From: an uncultured Ignatzschineria sp.
GTDB taxonomy: Bacteria; Pseudomonadota; Gammaproteobacteria; Cardiobacteriales; Wohlfahrtiimonadaceae
Reading direction: 5' to 3'
Assembly (NCBI GenBank): GCA_945639195.1
Contig: CALZEE010000014.1
Coordinates: forward strand, 1 to 45,717
Length of the DNA stretch: 45,717 bases
Shown here: piece after piece, positions 15,853-25,727 of the stretch
Position numbering within the stretch: the stretch's first letter is position 1
How the letters are laid out: the number at the start of each line of letters is the position of its first letter
Program-made: the position numbers and the translations under genes
Notes under the pieces: generated by a model
The model's database searches: none
Told to the model about the DNA's origin: nothing
The model's input: only the letters and a program-made list of their open reading frames with translations

Positions 15853-17289
15853 ATGGCGCAGATGCAAAATAGTATAAAGCCAGAAACAGGGAACAAAGAG
15901 ACGACGCGACTATTGCCGGTGATTATGGCGATTGCGATCTTTATGCAGATGCTCGATACAACTATTTTGAATACAGCGCTCCCAAGTATTGCCGCAGACC
16001 TCCATCAATCGCAGTTAAAGATTCAGTCGATTCTAGTAAGTTATACGCTGGTATTAGCCATCTGTGCGCCGATTAGTGGGGTTATTGCAGATAAAATCGG
16101 GACAAAGCGAACCTTTTTACTGGCAGTGATCTTCTTTACACTCGGCTCGCTATTTGCGGCAATGTCGATGTCGCTCACACAATTAACCTTATCGCGCGTT
16201 CTACAGGGAGTAGGCGGTGCGATGTTAACGCCCGTTGCACGTCTTGCTTTGATGAAAGCTTATGATCGTAAGGATTATTTACGCGTCATTAATTACGCTA
16301 TTACACCGGCATTAATCGGTCCTATATTAGGGCCATTGATGGGCGGATACTTGGTGCAGTATGCCAGTTGGCACTGGATATTTTTGATTAATCTACCGAT
16401 TGGCTTGATTGTATTGGTGTTGGCTTTTTTTCATATGCCGGACTTTAAAGGGGCACCCTTTAAGTTTGATATCCACGGTTACCTGATCTTCGCACTGGCG
16501 ATATTCTTAATTACTTTTGGGCTTGAATACTCTATCTCTGGGGCGCATAAGTGGTTTTCTATCCCACTTATCTTGGGAGGAGCCCTTTTCTTAATGCGTT
16601 ATTGGTTTTATGCTCGACGTAAAGAAAAACCGCTCTTTGAGCTGAGTTTATTAGATGTAAGAACCTTTAGAATTGGGCTTCATGGCAATATTGTGGCGCG
16701 TTTAGGGATTAGTGCGATGCCATTTTTGCTGCCGCTCTTTTTTCAGGTTGCCTTGGGATATTCGCCAAGCGATGCGGGCTGGTTATTAGTGCCTATTGCG
16801 GTAGGGGGATTGACTATAAAGCCTGTAGTCACAAGAATTTTACGGATAACAGGTTATCGTCGAGTACTCATTTGGAATACGGTATTGATTAGTATTTTTA
16901 TTATTTCTATCGGGATTTTTGGTACTCAAATGCCGATGTGGGGATTAGGTATTCAGCTCTATCTACTTGGTATTTGTAACTCGATTCAATTTACGGCAAT
17001 GAATACGTTAACGATTGGCGATTTAGAAGAAGGGCAGGTCAGTAGCGGGAATAGCTTAATGGTGGTGAATCAACAGTTAGCTTTAACCCTTGGTGTCGCT
17101 TTTGCAGCACTCTTCTTAAACTTCTATGTGGGGCAACATTGGATTGCGACAGAGAATGGCGGTACTGAGATAGCCTTCCAATTAACATTCGTCACAATGG
17201 GGATTTTAACGCTTGTAGCGACCATGATCTTTGCGCGTTTGCGTAAGGACGATGGTGACTTTATGGCAGGCAGAAAACCCGCAGAATAG
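15853..17289 (+). CDS. mdtD: MFS drug:proton antiporter, DHA2 family, MdtD-like
   Basis: A 478-residue inner-membrane exporter of the 14-helix DHA2 group. The N-terminal block MQMLDTTILNTALPSIA corresponds to the conserved MD.TIVNVALP signature. The loop GVIADKIGTKRTFL is MFS motif A, and LQGVGGAMLTPVARL and GPILGPLMGGYLVQYASWHW match motif C and its surroundings. Overall it resembles E. coli MdtD (471 residues), including FQFTAMNTLTIGDL-type and SSGNSLM blocks near the C-terminus. Substrates are unknown. No MdtABC RND partners or two-component regulator are nearby. It converges with the MORN lipoprotein gene only 13 bp away. Confidence 0.85.
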   Translation: MAQMQNSIKPETGNKETTRLLPVIMAIAIFMQMLDTTILNTALPSIAADLHQSQLKIQSILVSYTLVLAICAPISGVIADKIGTKRTFLLAVIFFTLGSLFAAMSMSLTQLTLSRVLQGVGGAMLTPVARLALMKAYDRKDYLRVINYAITPALIGPILGPLMGGYLVQYASWHWIFLINLPIGLIVLVLAFFHMPDFKGAPFKFDIHGYLIFALAIFLITFGLEYSISGAHKWFSIPLILGGALFLMRYWFYARRKEKPLFELSLLDVRTFRIGLHGNIVARLGISAMPFLLPLFFQVALGYSPSDAGWLLVPIAVGGLTIKPVVTRILRITGYRRVLIWNTVLISIFIISIGIFGTQMPMWGLGIQLYLLGICNSIQFTAMNTLTIGDLEEGQVSSGNSLMVVNQQLALTLGVAFAALFLNFYVGQHWIATENGGTEIAFQLTFVTMGILTLVATMIFARLRKDDGDFMAGRKPAE

Positions 17290-17302
17290 GGTTTTATTGG
17301 GG

Positions 17303-17755
17303 TTATTTTAAGGTGCCTTGGCTGCCATCTGTGAAGAACATCTCGCCCTTATGGACTTTATGATCTTTAAAGAGACCAATAAATGCCGAGCCATCACTTA
17401 AGATTAAGCGCCCACGACCTTCAAAAATGCCGGCATTATGTTCGCCTTCATAGGTTTCTCCTGTACTCATGATGCTTTTTCCAAAGCCATGGGCTTTGCC
17501 GTTTACGACGCTTCCTTGATACACCGAGCCATCAGGAGAAATGATCTTGCCAAATCCTGTCGCGTTCCCTTCTTCAAATTCCCCAATATAGATACCGTGA
17601 TTGTCCAAAATGCGATATTGCGCTTGCGGCATTGTTTTAATCTGTTGCTCAGCCTCTAAATATGCTTGATTACTCGGAACCATTGCCGGCATTGTGCTAC
17701 AGGCAGTTATAAAGAGCGGCAATAGAATAATAAGAAGCAGTCTAGATTTTTTCAT
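17303..17755 (-). CDS. MORN-repeat lipoprotein
   Basis: A 150-residue predicted lipoprotein. The signal peptide ends in the lipobox ITAC with the modified Cys at residue 19. The mature part, from about residue 50, has four MORN-type repeats: YIGEFEEGNATGFGKI, YQGSVVNGKAHGFGKS, YEGEHNAGIFEGRGRL and FIGLFKDHKVHKGEMF. These short beta-hairpin repeats mediate membrane or protein contacts, and no catalytic activity is expected. The role in the cell is unknown. The next gene on this strand ends at 17836; the gap holds a hairpin GACATCTT-TT-AAGATGTC without a T-run. Confidence 0.82.
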   Translation of the reverse strand: MKKSRLLLIILLPLFITACSTMPAMVPSNQAYLEAEQQIKTMPQAQYRILDNHGIYIGEFEEGNATGFGKIISPDGSVYQGSVVNGKAHGFGKSIMSTGETYEGEHNAGIFEGRGRLILSDGSAFIGLFKDHKVHKGEMFFTDGSQGTLK

Positions 17756-17835
17756 AAGAGAGTATCAGTGTTGAGGGTTGTTGTTTTATGGCGCTAAGGA
17801 TTTTGTAATATGGACATCTTTTAAGATGTCGGGGA

Positions 17836-18381
17836 TTACGCATCTATGTAATAGACAACATGTTCCGCTAAGGGATGATCTTTAGGAAGCGCAGGGTGAA
17901 GGAAGTTCTCCGGCATTTTTGTCATATTCAGTGCTTTCATTAAGCTTTCTGAGGGCGTATTAGTTGTCGCTGTAAAGGCAACGATTCGTTCAAGCCCTAA
18001 AGTCTTAAAAGCAAATTGAATAGTAGCATTGGCCGCTTCTTTGGCATAACCTTGACGCCAAAAATGCGAACGTAAGCGCCAGCCTATTTCGATACAAGGG
18101 TTGAAATAGAGCGGATCAGTGGGTTCATTAAGACCTACAAAGCCGATCACTTCCTCTGTTGATTTGAGCTCACAAGCCCAAAACCCCCAGCCTTTTAGCT
18201 TTATTCGGCGATTTATCTCATCGAAGAGCTCACGGCTTTCTGTTTCAGAAAGCAGGGATGGGAAGTGCGCCATCACGAGGGGATCGCGATTCATTTCATA
18301 AAAGTGAGGAAAGTCTGATTCTTTCCATGGACGCAGTATTAATCTTGGCGTTTCGAGTGAGTAGTGTGTATTTGTAAGCAT
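17836..18381 (-). CDS. GNAT-family N-acetyltransferase (RimJ/RimL-like)
   Basis: A 181-residue acetyltransferase using acetyl-CoA. The N-terminus (LETPRLILRPWKESDFPHF) is typical of the RimJ/RimL group. The central strand is GFVGLNEP. The acetyl-CoA-binding loop is WRLRSHFWRQGYAKEAANA, with the Q/RxxGxG/A equivalent in RQGYAKEA. The C-terminal part AFTATTNTPSESLMKALNM is also characteristic. Proteins of this group modify ribosomal proteins, small molecules or antibiotics; the substrate here is not evident. Confidence 0.88.
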   Translation of the reverse strand: MLTNTHYSLETPRLILRPWKESDFPHFYEMNRDPLVMAHFPSLLSETESRELFDEINRRIKLKGWGFWACELKSTEEVIGFVGLNEPTDPLYFNPCIEIGWRLRSHFWRQGYAKEAANATIQFAFKTLGLERIVAFTATTNTPSESLMKALNMTKMPENFLHPALPKDHPLAEHVVYYIDA

Positions 18382-18450
18382 ATATCTATCATGACCCTAT
18401 ATCAGTCTATATATAAGTGCTCAGTTTACTATGTTTAAATTCTCGAGACG

Positions 18451-18472
18451 AAAAAAAACGTCCCTTAGGACG
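18451..18472 (-). terminator. Terminator of the tRNA operon
   Basis: Read on the minus strand, a CGTCC-TAAG-GGACG hairpin is followed by eight T residues. It lies about 25 bp after the last tRNA-Pro. Confidence 0.8.
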
Positions 18473-18496
18473 CCGCTTTCATGTTTAAATTTAAGA

Positions 18497-18573
<77 letters not shown>

Positions 18574-18695
18574 ATCTTAAATACAACATTGTTTTAACTT
18601 AAAGTTTTCAGATCCTGGTAAGACTTCGAGATATATTTGGGAATCTCTAGGTACTCACTTTAATCTTTGTTTCTATTTACTCCTGATAAGTAAAT

Positions 18696-18772
18696 TGGGG
18701 TGAACGACGGGACTTGAACCCGCGACAACCGGAATCACAATCCGGGGCTCTACCAACTGAGCTACGCCCACC
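18696..18772 (-). tRNA. tRNA-His (anticodon GTG)
   Basis: A 77-nt cloverleaf including the extra 5' G(-1) opposite C73 that identifies histidine tRNA. The anticodon stem-loop is CCGGATTGTGATTCCGG with GTG as anticodon. The T-arm is GCGGGTTCAAGTCCCGT. CCA is encoded. Confidence 0.96.
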
Positions 18773-18841
18773 ATAGAAAACTTTACTTTAAAAACATCTC
18801 TAACCTAAAAAGCAATTTCACATACAAACCATTAAGCTTAA

Positions 18842-18918
18842 TGGCGCGCTCGGCAGGACTCGAACCTGCTACCCTCGGCTTAGAAGGCCGATGCTCTATC
18901 CAGATGAGCTACGAGCGC
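18842..18918 (-). tRNA. tRNA-Arg (anticodon TCT)
   Basis: A 77-nt cloverleaf with acceptor GCGCTCG / CGAGCGC and anticodon loop CTTCTAA (anticodon TCT), reading AGA and AGG. CCA is encoded. It lies between the first tRNA-Pro and tRNA-His. Confidence 0.96.
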
Positions 18919-18955
18919 TTAAAGCATTTAAGGGCTGCATATGAATTTTAAAAAA

Positions 18956-19032
<77 letters not shown>

Positions 19033-19066
19033 AATTTTTTATTCTTGCTTTCCAAGAAAGAAGTGC

Positions 19067-19095
19067 ATGATAGGATATAATTCCGAATCCGTCAA
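19067..19095 (-). promoter_or_regulatory. tRNA operon promoter, overlapping the cca stop
   Basis: On the minus strand a near-consensus -35 TTGACG (plus 19090-19095) and -10 TATCAT (plus 19067-19072) are separated by exactly 17 bp. The TGA in the -35 box is the cca stop codon. The tRNAs can thus be made from their own promoter and by read-through from cca, as no terminator lies between. Confidence 0.7.
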
Positions 19096-20330
19096 ACTTT
19101 TGTGTAATCTTTGATCGCATTAATGATGCTTTTTATTTGCGCGCGTTCGATGATCTGAGGAATCGCTGATTTATCAACATCTTGGATGAGGGGTTGCAGA
19201 TTGATATTATTGAGAGATGCTCGAATCGCTAAGAGATACTCCCGCTGCGGGTATTCTCGATCCATAAAATGCAAACGACCTCTGGCATCAGCCATACAGG
19301 CATCTACAAAGCGAACGAGGTTTTGGGGTTTGCGAATCGCATCGAGTTTTTTTATCAGTTTTAGCAGTGTTTTGGGTCTTAAAACAAATGCTTGATGCAT
19401 TAAAAGGTGAAATTCTGTGACTTTGAGTGCAATGTCTCGATACTCTTTAGGGACTTTTAGTCGGTCACAGAAGGCTTCGACAAGTGCAACGCCCCGAATT
19501 TCATGTAATTTATGACTAGGCCACTCATTTTCGGGGGTAATTGCCTTCCCAAAATCATGACAAAGAACTGAAAAACGTGTGGGGAGATCCTCTGTAATAG
19601 AGACAGACGCTTCGAGCGCCATTAACGTATGTACGCCAGAATCAATCTCAGGATGATATTTTGCGGTTTGTGGTACGCCAAATAACGCTTCAACCTCAGG
19701 GAAGAGAATAGGTAAAGCACCGACTTCTCGGAGTGCATTAAAGAACTCATGGGGAGATTTTTCGCCCAAAGCTTTATTGAGCTCTTGGAATACGCGCTCA
19801 GGAATAAGGGCTTCAAGCTCACCTGTTTTTATCATCTGTTTGATAAGTGCGATGGTCTCAGGCGCGATTGTAAATCCATATTGATGATAACGCGCATAAA
19901 ATCGTGCTAAGCGAAGGACGCGCACAGGATCTTCAATAAAGGCATCGCTCACATGGCGTAGAACGCGGTTCTCGATATCTGCAACACCATTATAAGGGTC
20001 GATCAGGTTACCATCCGCATCTTCTGCAATGGCGTTGATGGTGAGATCTCGTCTTAAAAGATCTTCTTCGAGGGTAATGGAGGGATCTGCAGAAACCTCA
20101 AATCCTTGATAGCCCTTTGCGACTTTCCGCTCAGAACGGGCAAGCGCATACTCTTCTTTAGTCTTAGGATGTAGAAATACCGGGAAATCTTTACCGACGA
20201 GGAGATATCCTTGCTCGGTCATTGTTTCCGGCGTTGCGCCCACGACCACCCAGTCATGTTCGAAATAAGGGTGGTTAAGGAGCTTGTCCCTGACCGCACC
20301 TCCCACAAGGTAGGTCTGATATGGTTTCAT
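19092..20330 (-). CDS. cca: CCA tRNA nucleotidyltransferase (bacterial class II)
   Basis: Adds or repairs the 3' CCA end of tRNA. The 412 residues follow the E. coli enzyme closely: VGGAVRD (9-15), then EHDWVVVG (24-31), VGKDFPVFLHPKTKEEYALAR, the RR-D block LLRRDLTINA, and a C-terminal HD domain (LCHDFGK) that gives phosphatase/phosphodiesterase activity in gammaproteobacterial Cca. The first acidic residue of the metal-binding DxD pair is Glu24 here, while Asp26 is kept. The start follows AGGATTCCTT-type spacing (AGGA upstream of ATG). It sits immediately upstream of the tRNA operon, a functionally fitting position even though these tRNAs encode CCA. Confidence 0.95.
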   Translation of the reverse strand: MKPYQTYLVGGAVRDKLLNHPYFEHDWVVVGATPETMTEQGYLLVGKDFPVFLHPKTKEEYALARSERKVAKGYQGFEVSADPSITLEEDLLRRDLTINAIAEDADGNLIDPYNGVADIENRVLRHVSDAFIEDPVRVLRLARFYARYHQYGFTIAPETIALIKQMIKTGELEALIPERVFQELNKALGEKSPHEFFNALREVGALPILFPEVEALFGVPQTAKYHPEIDSGVHTLMALEASVSITEDLPTRFSVLCHDFGKAITPENEWPSHKLHEIRGVALVEAFCDRLKVPKEYRDIALKVTEFHLLMHQAFVLRPKTLLKLIKKLDAIRKPQNLVRFVDACMADARGRLHFMDREYPQREYLLAIRASLNNINLQPLIQDVDKSAIPQIIERAQIKSIINAIKDYTKV

Positions 20331-20752
20331 AAGGATTCCTGATCTCGCGTAATATTTTGTTGGCTATATTTTATATGTTATCTCCCAATTATAGCGTATT
20401 TATCTATATATGGAACGAATTGCAACTGCGTTTCATTGCGAATTGGGAAACCTGAAGAATTGTCCTTATTTTTAAGAATGAATCTGCGTGTAGTTAAAGC
20501 ATTATCAAACGCGATCAAAACACCATCAATATGTCTCAAAAGCCATTAAGAAGGGGGAGCATGTAGGCCTATTTTCTAAAAATAACGTACCAACAACAAG
20601 GGGCTTTATGGGAGATAGGAGGGATCTATCAGGTATATGCAAGACAAAAAAATAGCGACGTTGGATGTCGTCGCTATTGATTGGATTTGATTAGATCAGA
20701 TTAGATTAGGCTTTATAGATCGCTGTATAAGAATCTATAAAGCCGAGATCAC
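20331..20752. other. Intergenic region between cca and yfhM
   Basis: No gene is seen. The left end should hold the cca promoter. The right part holds the terminator of the macroglobulin gene and a short GATT-rich near-repeat (about 20676-20708). A 12-bp inverted repeat GGCTTTATAGAT / ATCTATAAAGCC lies at about 20710-20745 without a T-run. The direct repeat CGAATTG occurs twice about 25 bp apart near 20416 and 20440. Confidence 0.6.
20644..20678 (-). terminator. Terminator of the alpha-2-macroglobulin gene
   Basis: Read on the minus strand, a 10-bp stem AATAGCGACG / CGTCGCTATT is followed by a run of seven T. It lies about 75 bp after the stop at 20753. Confidence 0.85.
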
Positions 20753-23700
20753 TTAAGGTTCAATGGTAATTGTCCCCGGAATGACTTTAAGGTTGTGAAG
20801 CTCAGGGAGATACATATCTTCCACGATGGTCACAGGCAGCTCGTAAGTACCCGGCACTGAGGCTTCCAGAATATACGCAAAGTATTGCGTTTCATAAGCC
20901 TTCATCGGGAGCGAAACAACATAGCGATCGAAGCGATATTCTTCATGCTCAATGCGATTACGCTGATCATATTTGATGCCTAAGTTCTCGAAGAAAGTCG
21001 TCACATCCTCATTCCCGAGATTAGGATTCACCAGATTAAAACCGCCCGGAATATAATCGACCACCAAGCCACTAGGGAGATCAACAACCGGCGTGATCTC
21101 AAGATTCACGATGATACGATCGCCCACTTTTAACGTATCGCCCACATAGTTTGCGAGTGACTTCTTAAAGGTCATTTTAAAGTTCGTCGATTCTACCGGC
21201 GCCTTAGGATATCCCTCGATCTGATACTCCATAAAGAGAGGATCATCACTTTTCAACGTCGCAATCGCATTTGCCGGCAGTGGCGTATTGGCATCCACTG
21301 TTTTCGCTTCGCCATTTATCACAACTTTCAACGCTTCTGTGGTTTTCGGCATCTCCATCCCAAGCTTAATAAGTGCATAGCGATCTTGTGTACTGAAGTA
21401 ACGGCGATCTGTTAAACGTTGATCTAAAATGCGTAACAGCTCAGATTTCAGTGAGGCTGATGCTTCAAAGCCACGATTCGTCACGGTATTGAGTAAGCCG
21501 AGCGAGAGCGCGATTTCAGATACGTTTGATTGATAATAGCCATAAGCATTATCGCGCGCACGGAGCTTTTGCGTGATCATGTTGAAGTACGTTTCACCCA
21601 TCGATTCATCGCCTAAAATCATCGATGATGCCCCGAGATAAGCGGTTGAAAGCGGCGTTAAACGCGCCATGAGATGCTGCATAAAGAGAATATCTGCATT
21701 AAAGATTTTCCCTTCACGCGCGAGAATCCATGCGGCATAACTCACTTCTGCAAGATTGTAACGACTCAGAACATTTTGGTAATCACGCTGGATATCAAGT
21801 CCATATTGATTATAGGTTGATTGCGCGTTATTAATCGCCTTTTTGAGATACTTAAAGGCATTCTCAAGTGATTCCGCCGGCACAAGTGCTGGGTAACTGG
21901 CTTGCGCTTCAATAAGGAAATCCGTCACGTAGTTTGATGTCGCGAGGATACTCGGACCTTCACTCCAGAGAGCGAAACCGCCATCGCCATTTTGACGCTC
22001 CAGAAGACGGCTGATGGTCTCTTTCATCATCGCAGCTTCCCACGTTGCAAAGGATTCAAGATTGCGCTCCTTTTTATGATCCGTGGCAGATTGATACGCG
22101 CTCAGTTTTTGCTGATCGAGAATCGGGTTATCACCAAAGAGCCATGGGAAGGCTTTACTCGTAATCTGCTCTGTACAGCCATAAGGATAGGTAAAGAGCC
22201 CATTGGTGTAAGAGAGAATATTGATATGCGGATTACGAGAGAGCGTGATGAACTCTTTGAAGTTTTGGTCGAAGTTATTCGTGATCTCAAGATTACGTTG
22301 CCATACGGATTGCGCATCGAGTAAGCCACGATCATAGAGCGTCGTCTCTTCTGTTTTATGCACCGTACCAATCTGATAATGGCGAGTTGCATTAAAGCTT
22401 TTTGACGCAATCTCTAACGATACTTCGGCAAAGGGTGAGAAGGATTGAAGCGCAATCGGGATCAAGGCAAAGTGTTTAGCTTCTTTTGCCAGTGTGATGG
22501 TTTCATCATACTGCACCTCAAATTGTTCGCTAGAAACGGTCACTTTAATCGATTCTTCTTCACCACTCATATTCACGAGAGAGAGCGAGATAAAGGTCTC
22601 ATCTCCCACACGAATAAAGCGAGGGGAAACAAGATCTGCAATAATCGGCGCACGAATCACCATCGGCGCGTTTGCTTCCCCAACAAAATCATCACTAAAG
22701 AGTTTTACGGCAATATTTGCTTCGCCATTAAAATCTGGGAGATCAAAGGTGATCGTCGCTTTGCCATTCTCTAAAGAGAGAAGCTCTGAGCTCAGTGAGA
22801 CCGTTTTCATCTCTGTGAGATTTGGTAAACCTTGATCTTCTTCGTCAAAGAATCCGCCATCGCCCCCAAATTGTGGAGAGAGAAGCGTGCCAATGCCTTG
22901 TTTAAAGAGGCGACTATAGTAATCAATAATCTCCGCGCTATAACGGCGTTGTTTGAAGAAAACATCAAAGATTGAGACCGGTTTTTGAGGAATCATATTT
23001 AAGATCCCCTGATCCGTCACGCTGATCGTGGCGTAGATCGCCTCATTGCCGGCATGATGAATCTTCGCAAGATCCTCTTTCGAGAGCTCAACGTCAATGG
23101 TCACCGGATGATCGGGTTTTACGATAGGATCAAAGGTTAATTGGGGCGAAAGCTGACGTGATTCACGATCGAGCTTAAGGGGGATAAGCCCTAATGAACG
23201 CACCGTTTCGTTATTCTTGTCTTTAGAGAGCAGTAAGCCAGAGAGATAGAGATCATGACGATTCCATGCTTCATCTAGCGGAATTGTCAGTTTAGTTTCA
23301 CCTTTTTCGACATCGATATTTTTTTGATAGAGCAGTTCGGTTCCCTCAATCAACAATGTTAAATTGCCGGCAAGCGGCGCGTTGATTGTCAATTCGATAT
23401 CATCGCCAAAGGTAAAGCTCGGTTTTTGTGTTGAGAGATTTAAATGTAGCGGTTTCACGGCTGAAAGCTGACCATTTGAATCATCTTCCCAGCTTCCTGA
23501 AAATGCATATTCAGAGATTAATCCTGAATTGAGATCTTTAATCTCCAGCACATAATTACCCCAACTATTGGGTGAGAAGCTGTAATTGATCGGCGCATTA
23601 TTGCCTTCAATCACCTGTTGTTCGCGAATCTGATATCCACGGCTTGTATGGCAATCCCAGCCACGGCTATTGCTATAAACCCACGTACAATACGGGTCTT

Positions 23701-25585
23701 GGTATTTGAGCGTTAAGAGGAACTTACTCGGCGCGATTGCACCAGATTGATCGGCATTAAAGAGCTCGAAATCTGCAGATGCACCATAACCGAGCGCCTC
23801 TTTCTTAAAGAGCGGACGAATCACGGGAACGACATCACTTGGCCAGAAGTTACGGCTGAGTTCGCGCGTAATCCCCAGTACGTTACCATCGAGAATATTC
23901 ACCGTCATATCGACTTTAAAGACCGCCGAAAGGGGCGCGTTATCTTCACGCTCAGGTAGCGAAACCCAAAGTGCTTTTTCGCCATTTTGATCAAGACTGT
24001 CATTGAGTTTAGCGCTTGAAGAGAGCAGATGATAGGGAAAATCTTCCATTCCCACATACCAATCACGATTGCCGGCAAAAGGCGTGCGGTTAAGGCTGAT
24101 ATCTTGTAATAGTGTTAAATCATTATGGGATGCCGGTGCGCCAAAGAGATAACGGCTCTCTACATTCAGTAAGAACGAATCATCTTGCATCAATGGTGCA
24201 TCATCGCCCGTTAAAATGAGCTCCATGCGCTCTGGCATAAATTCTTCAATATAGAGTTTCAGCTCGCCAAGGGGCGTTTCGCTCTCCATATCTGTGCGTG
24301 CTTCTACGCGCCAAACGCCTGTTTTAGCATCTTGTGGCATTTTGATCTCAGTTTGGAAGAACCCCGCTTTATGCTGATCGAGCGTAAGCGTTGAGTAGAG
24401 TTTCCCCTGAGGATTAAAGAAAGTGAGGGTTAGCGGTTGCGCGGGTAAACGCTCCCCATCTTGGTTACGAAGAAGAGCATTTAACGTAATGAGTTCGCCT
24501 GGACGAAATAGCGTTCTGTTTGCATAAAGATAGACAACATCTGGCGTACTGACCGCGCCTGTTACGGCATATTCATTGAGATCGAGCGCCACTTCTTTCA
24601 TCGGCAGAATCGAAATATCATCGCCTTGCTTCACAACGACAACATCCGAGGGGGTAAGGCGCTCGTTAATTTCACAAAGCCCATCACTAAAGGTGCAGAG
24701 CGTGCCACTCTTTTTGAGTTCATTATTTTGATCACGCCAAACTTCGAGCGTCGCGTTTTGAATCGGCGCGTTGTCTTTAAACTGATTGCCGATGATTACT
24801 GTTTTGCTCGGATAGAGTCGCGCTTGGAGTCCGATATCTGAGATGAAAACGATGCGCGTTTCAAGATTTTTGTAGATCTCACCCGCCGTATTGACGGTAA
24901 CAAGATACGCGCCGGCAGTGATATTTTTATCTAAGGGAATGCGATGTTGCGATTTTTTGTTGAGCTCAGTATCTGCCGGCAGCGCATAACGGAAGAGCGC
25001 TGTGGGCGTCATCTCTTTTACAAGGCGTGATAACGACCAATTATTAAAATCCGAAGCAATATAGTACTCTTCGAGCAGTTTCGGGAGATTGTTAATCGCG
25101 TAATATTCAATATCTACGGCATTTGCGCCCATGATCTCAATTGGAATAGTGCCCTCTTTTAAGGGAAGCACAGGACCACGGCCCATGATTTTCACAAATT
25201 GATCGCTCTTACCAATATAGATCTCTTGCGATTTTACTGACGAGTTTTCACGGTGCTGGAAGTTTTCCGTGTTCACAGAATAACTCCCTTGCGCCACAGG
25301 ATAGTAAGAGAGGCGATAGCCATCTTTACTTAAGTGCCACGCGCCCTTATTGTCTGGTTTGTACTCCCAATCCGTATCGTCATACACTTTCACGGTAAAT
25401 TGCGATTGCAGTGCGTCTTTTGAGAAGGTTTGTGCGGAATCGAAGAAGACAGAAATCGTCTCTTGATCATCAATTTTTGACGCGTTAATAGAAGTGACTT
25501 GCGCTTGAATCGGCAACAATGCCGAGATCAAAAGCAGGAAGGTGCTGATGAAAATAAACTGATAGATACGAAATGAATGAGTCAT
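20753..25585 (-). CDS. yfhM: Bacterial alpha-2-macroglobulin (YfhM type)
   Basis: A very large periplasmic protease trap thought to protect the envelope from host or competitor proteases, working with PbpC to guard and repair peptidoglycan. I chose the ATG at 25585 (1610 residues) because GGAGAG precedes it and a signal peptide starts there (MTHSFRIYQFIF..., cleavage near IQAQ). A longer frame to 25672 has no such features. MG-type beta domains fill the first ~1000 residues. The thioester motif is GCTEQ (Cys1137, Gln1140), followed by the alpha-helical TED domain with GDGGFALW. No lipobox Cys follows the signal peptide, unlike E. coli YfhM, so it may be soluble. It is divergent from pbpC across 142 bp. 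Confidence 0.93.
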   Translation of the reverse strand: MTHSFRIYQFIFISTFLLLISALLPIQAQVTSINASKIDDQETISVFFDSAQTFSKDALQSQFTVKVYDDTDWEYKPDNKGAWHLSKDGYRLSYYPVAQGSYSVNTENFQHRENSSVKSQEIYIGKSDQFVKIMGRGPVLPLKEGTIPIEIMGANAVDIEYYAINNLPKLLEEYYIASDFNNWSLSRLVKEMTPTALFRYALPADTELNKKSQHRIPLDKNITAGAYLVTVNTAGEIYKNLETRIVFISDIGLQARLYPSKTVIIGNQFKDNAPIQNATLEVWRDQNNELKKSGTLCTFSDGLCEINERLTPSDVVVVKQGDDISILPMKEVALDLNEYAVTGAVSTPDVVYLYANRTLFRPGELITLNALLRNQDGERLPAQPLTLTFFNPQGKLYSTLTLDQHKAGFFQTEIKMPQDAKTGVWRVEARTDMESETPLGELKLYIEEFMPERMELILTGDDAPLMQDDSFLLNVESRYLFGAPASHNDLTLLQDISLNRTPFAGNRDWYVGMEDFPYHLLSSSAKLNDSLDQNGEKALWVSLPEREDNAPLSAVFKVDMTVNILDGNVLGITRELSRNFWPSDVVPVIRPLFKKEALGYGASADFELFNADQSGAIAPSKFLLTLKYQDPYCTWVYSNSRGWDCHTSRGYQIREQQVIEGNNAPINYSFSPNSWGNYVLEIKDLNSGLISEYAFSGSWEDDSNGQLSAVKPLHLNLSTQKPSFTFGDDIELTINAPLAGNLTLLIEGTELLYQKNIDVEKGETKLTIPLDEAWNRHDLYLSGLLLSKDKNNETVRSLGLIPLKLDRESRQLSPQLTFDPIVKPDHPVTIDVELSKEDLAKIHHAGNEAIYATISVTDQGILNMIPQKPVSIFDVFFKQRRYSAEIIDYYSRLFKQGIGTLLSPQFGGDGGFFDEEDQGLPNLTEMKTVSLSSELLSLENGKATITFDLPDFNGEANIAVKLFSDDFVGEANAPMVIRAPIIADLVSPRFIRVGDETFISLSLVNMSGEEESIKVTVSSEQFEVQYDETITLAKEAKHFALIPIALQSFSPFAEVSLEIASKSFNATRHYQIGTVHKTEETTLYDRGLLDAQSVWQRNLEITNNFDQNFKEFITLSRNPHINILSYTNGLFTYPYGCTEQITSKAFPWLFGDNPILDQQKLSAYQSATDHKKERNLESFATWEAAMMKETISRLLERQNGDGGFALWSEGPSILATSNYVTDFLIEAQASYPALVPAESLENAFKYLKKAINNAQSTYNQYGLDIQRDYQNVLSRYNLAEVSYAAWILAREGKIFNADILFMQHLMARLTPLSTAYLGASSMILGDESMGETYFNMITQKLRARDNAYGYYQSNVSEIALSLGLLNTVTNRGFEASASLKSELLRILDQRLTDRRYFSTQDRYALIKLGMEMPKTTEALKVVINGEAKTVDANTPLPANAIATLKSDDPLFMEYQIEGYPKAPVESTNFKMTFKKSLANYVGDTLKVGDRIIVNLEITPVVDLPSGLVVDYIPGGFNLVNPNLGNEDVTTFFENLGIKYDQRNRIEHEEYRFDRYVVSLPMKAYETQYFAYILEASVPGTYELPVTIVEDMYLPELHNLKVIPGTITIEP

Positions 25586-25727
25586 GTTCTCTCCTGAATG
25601 GGGCGTTACGCTCTGATTATTATGCCAAAAAAAGAGGCAACATGTAGATTCTTTAGCAGGGTTGATGGGCATTTACTGATGCGCACTATATCGTGAGGAT
25701 TTTTACGATAGAAGAGGGCTTTTTGTT

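Noticed and set aside
17812..17829. Hairpin GACATCTT-TT-AAGATGTC as a terminator
   Set aside because: No T-run follows on either strand, so termination is not supported.
22102..22835. Several 100-codon open frames on both strands within the macroglobulin gene
   Set aside because: They are shadow frames; the 1610-residue reading frame with thioester motif covers the region without interruption.
25586..25672. 29-residue N-terminal extension of the macroglobulin
   Set aside because: It would place hydrophilic sequence before the signal peptide, and the downstream ATG has a good ribosome site.
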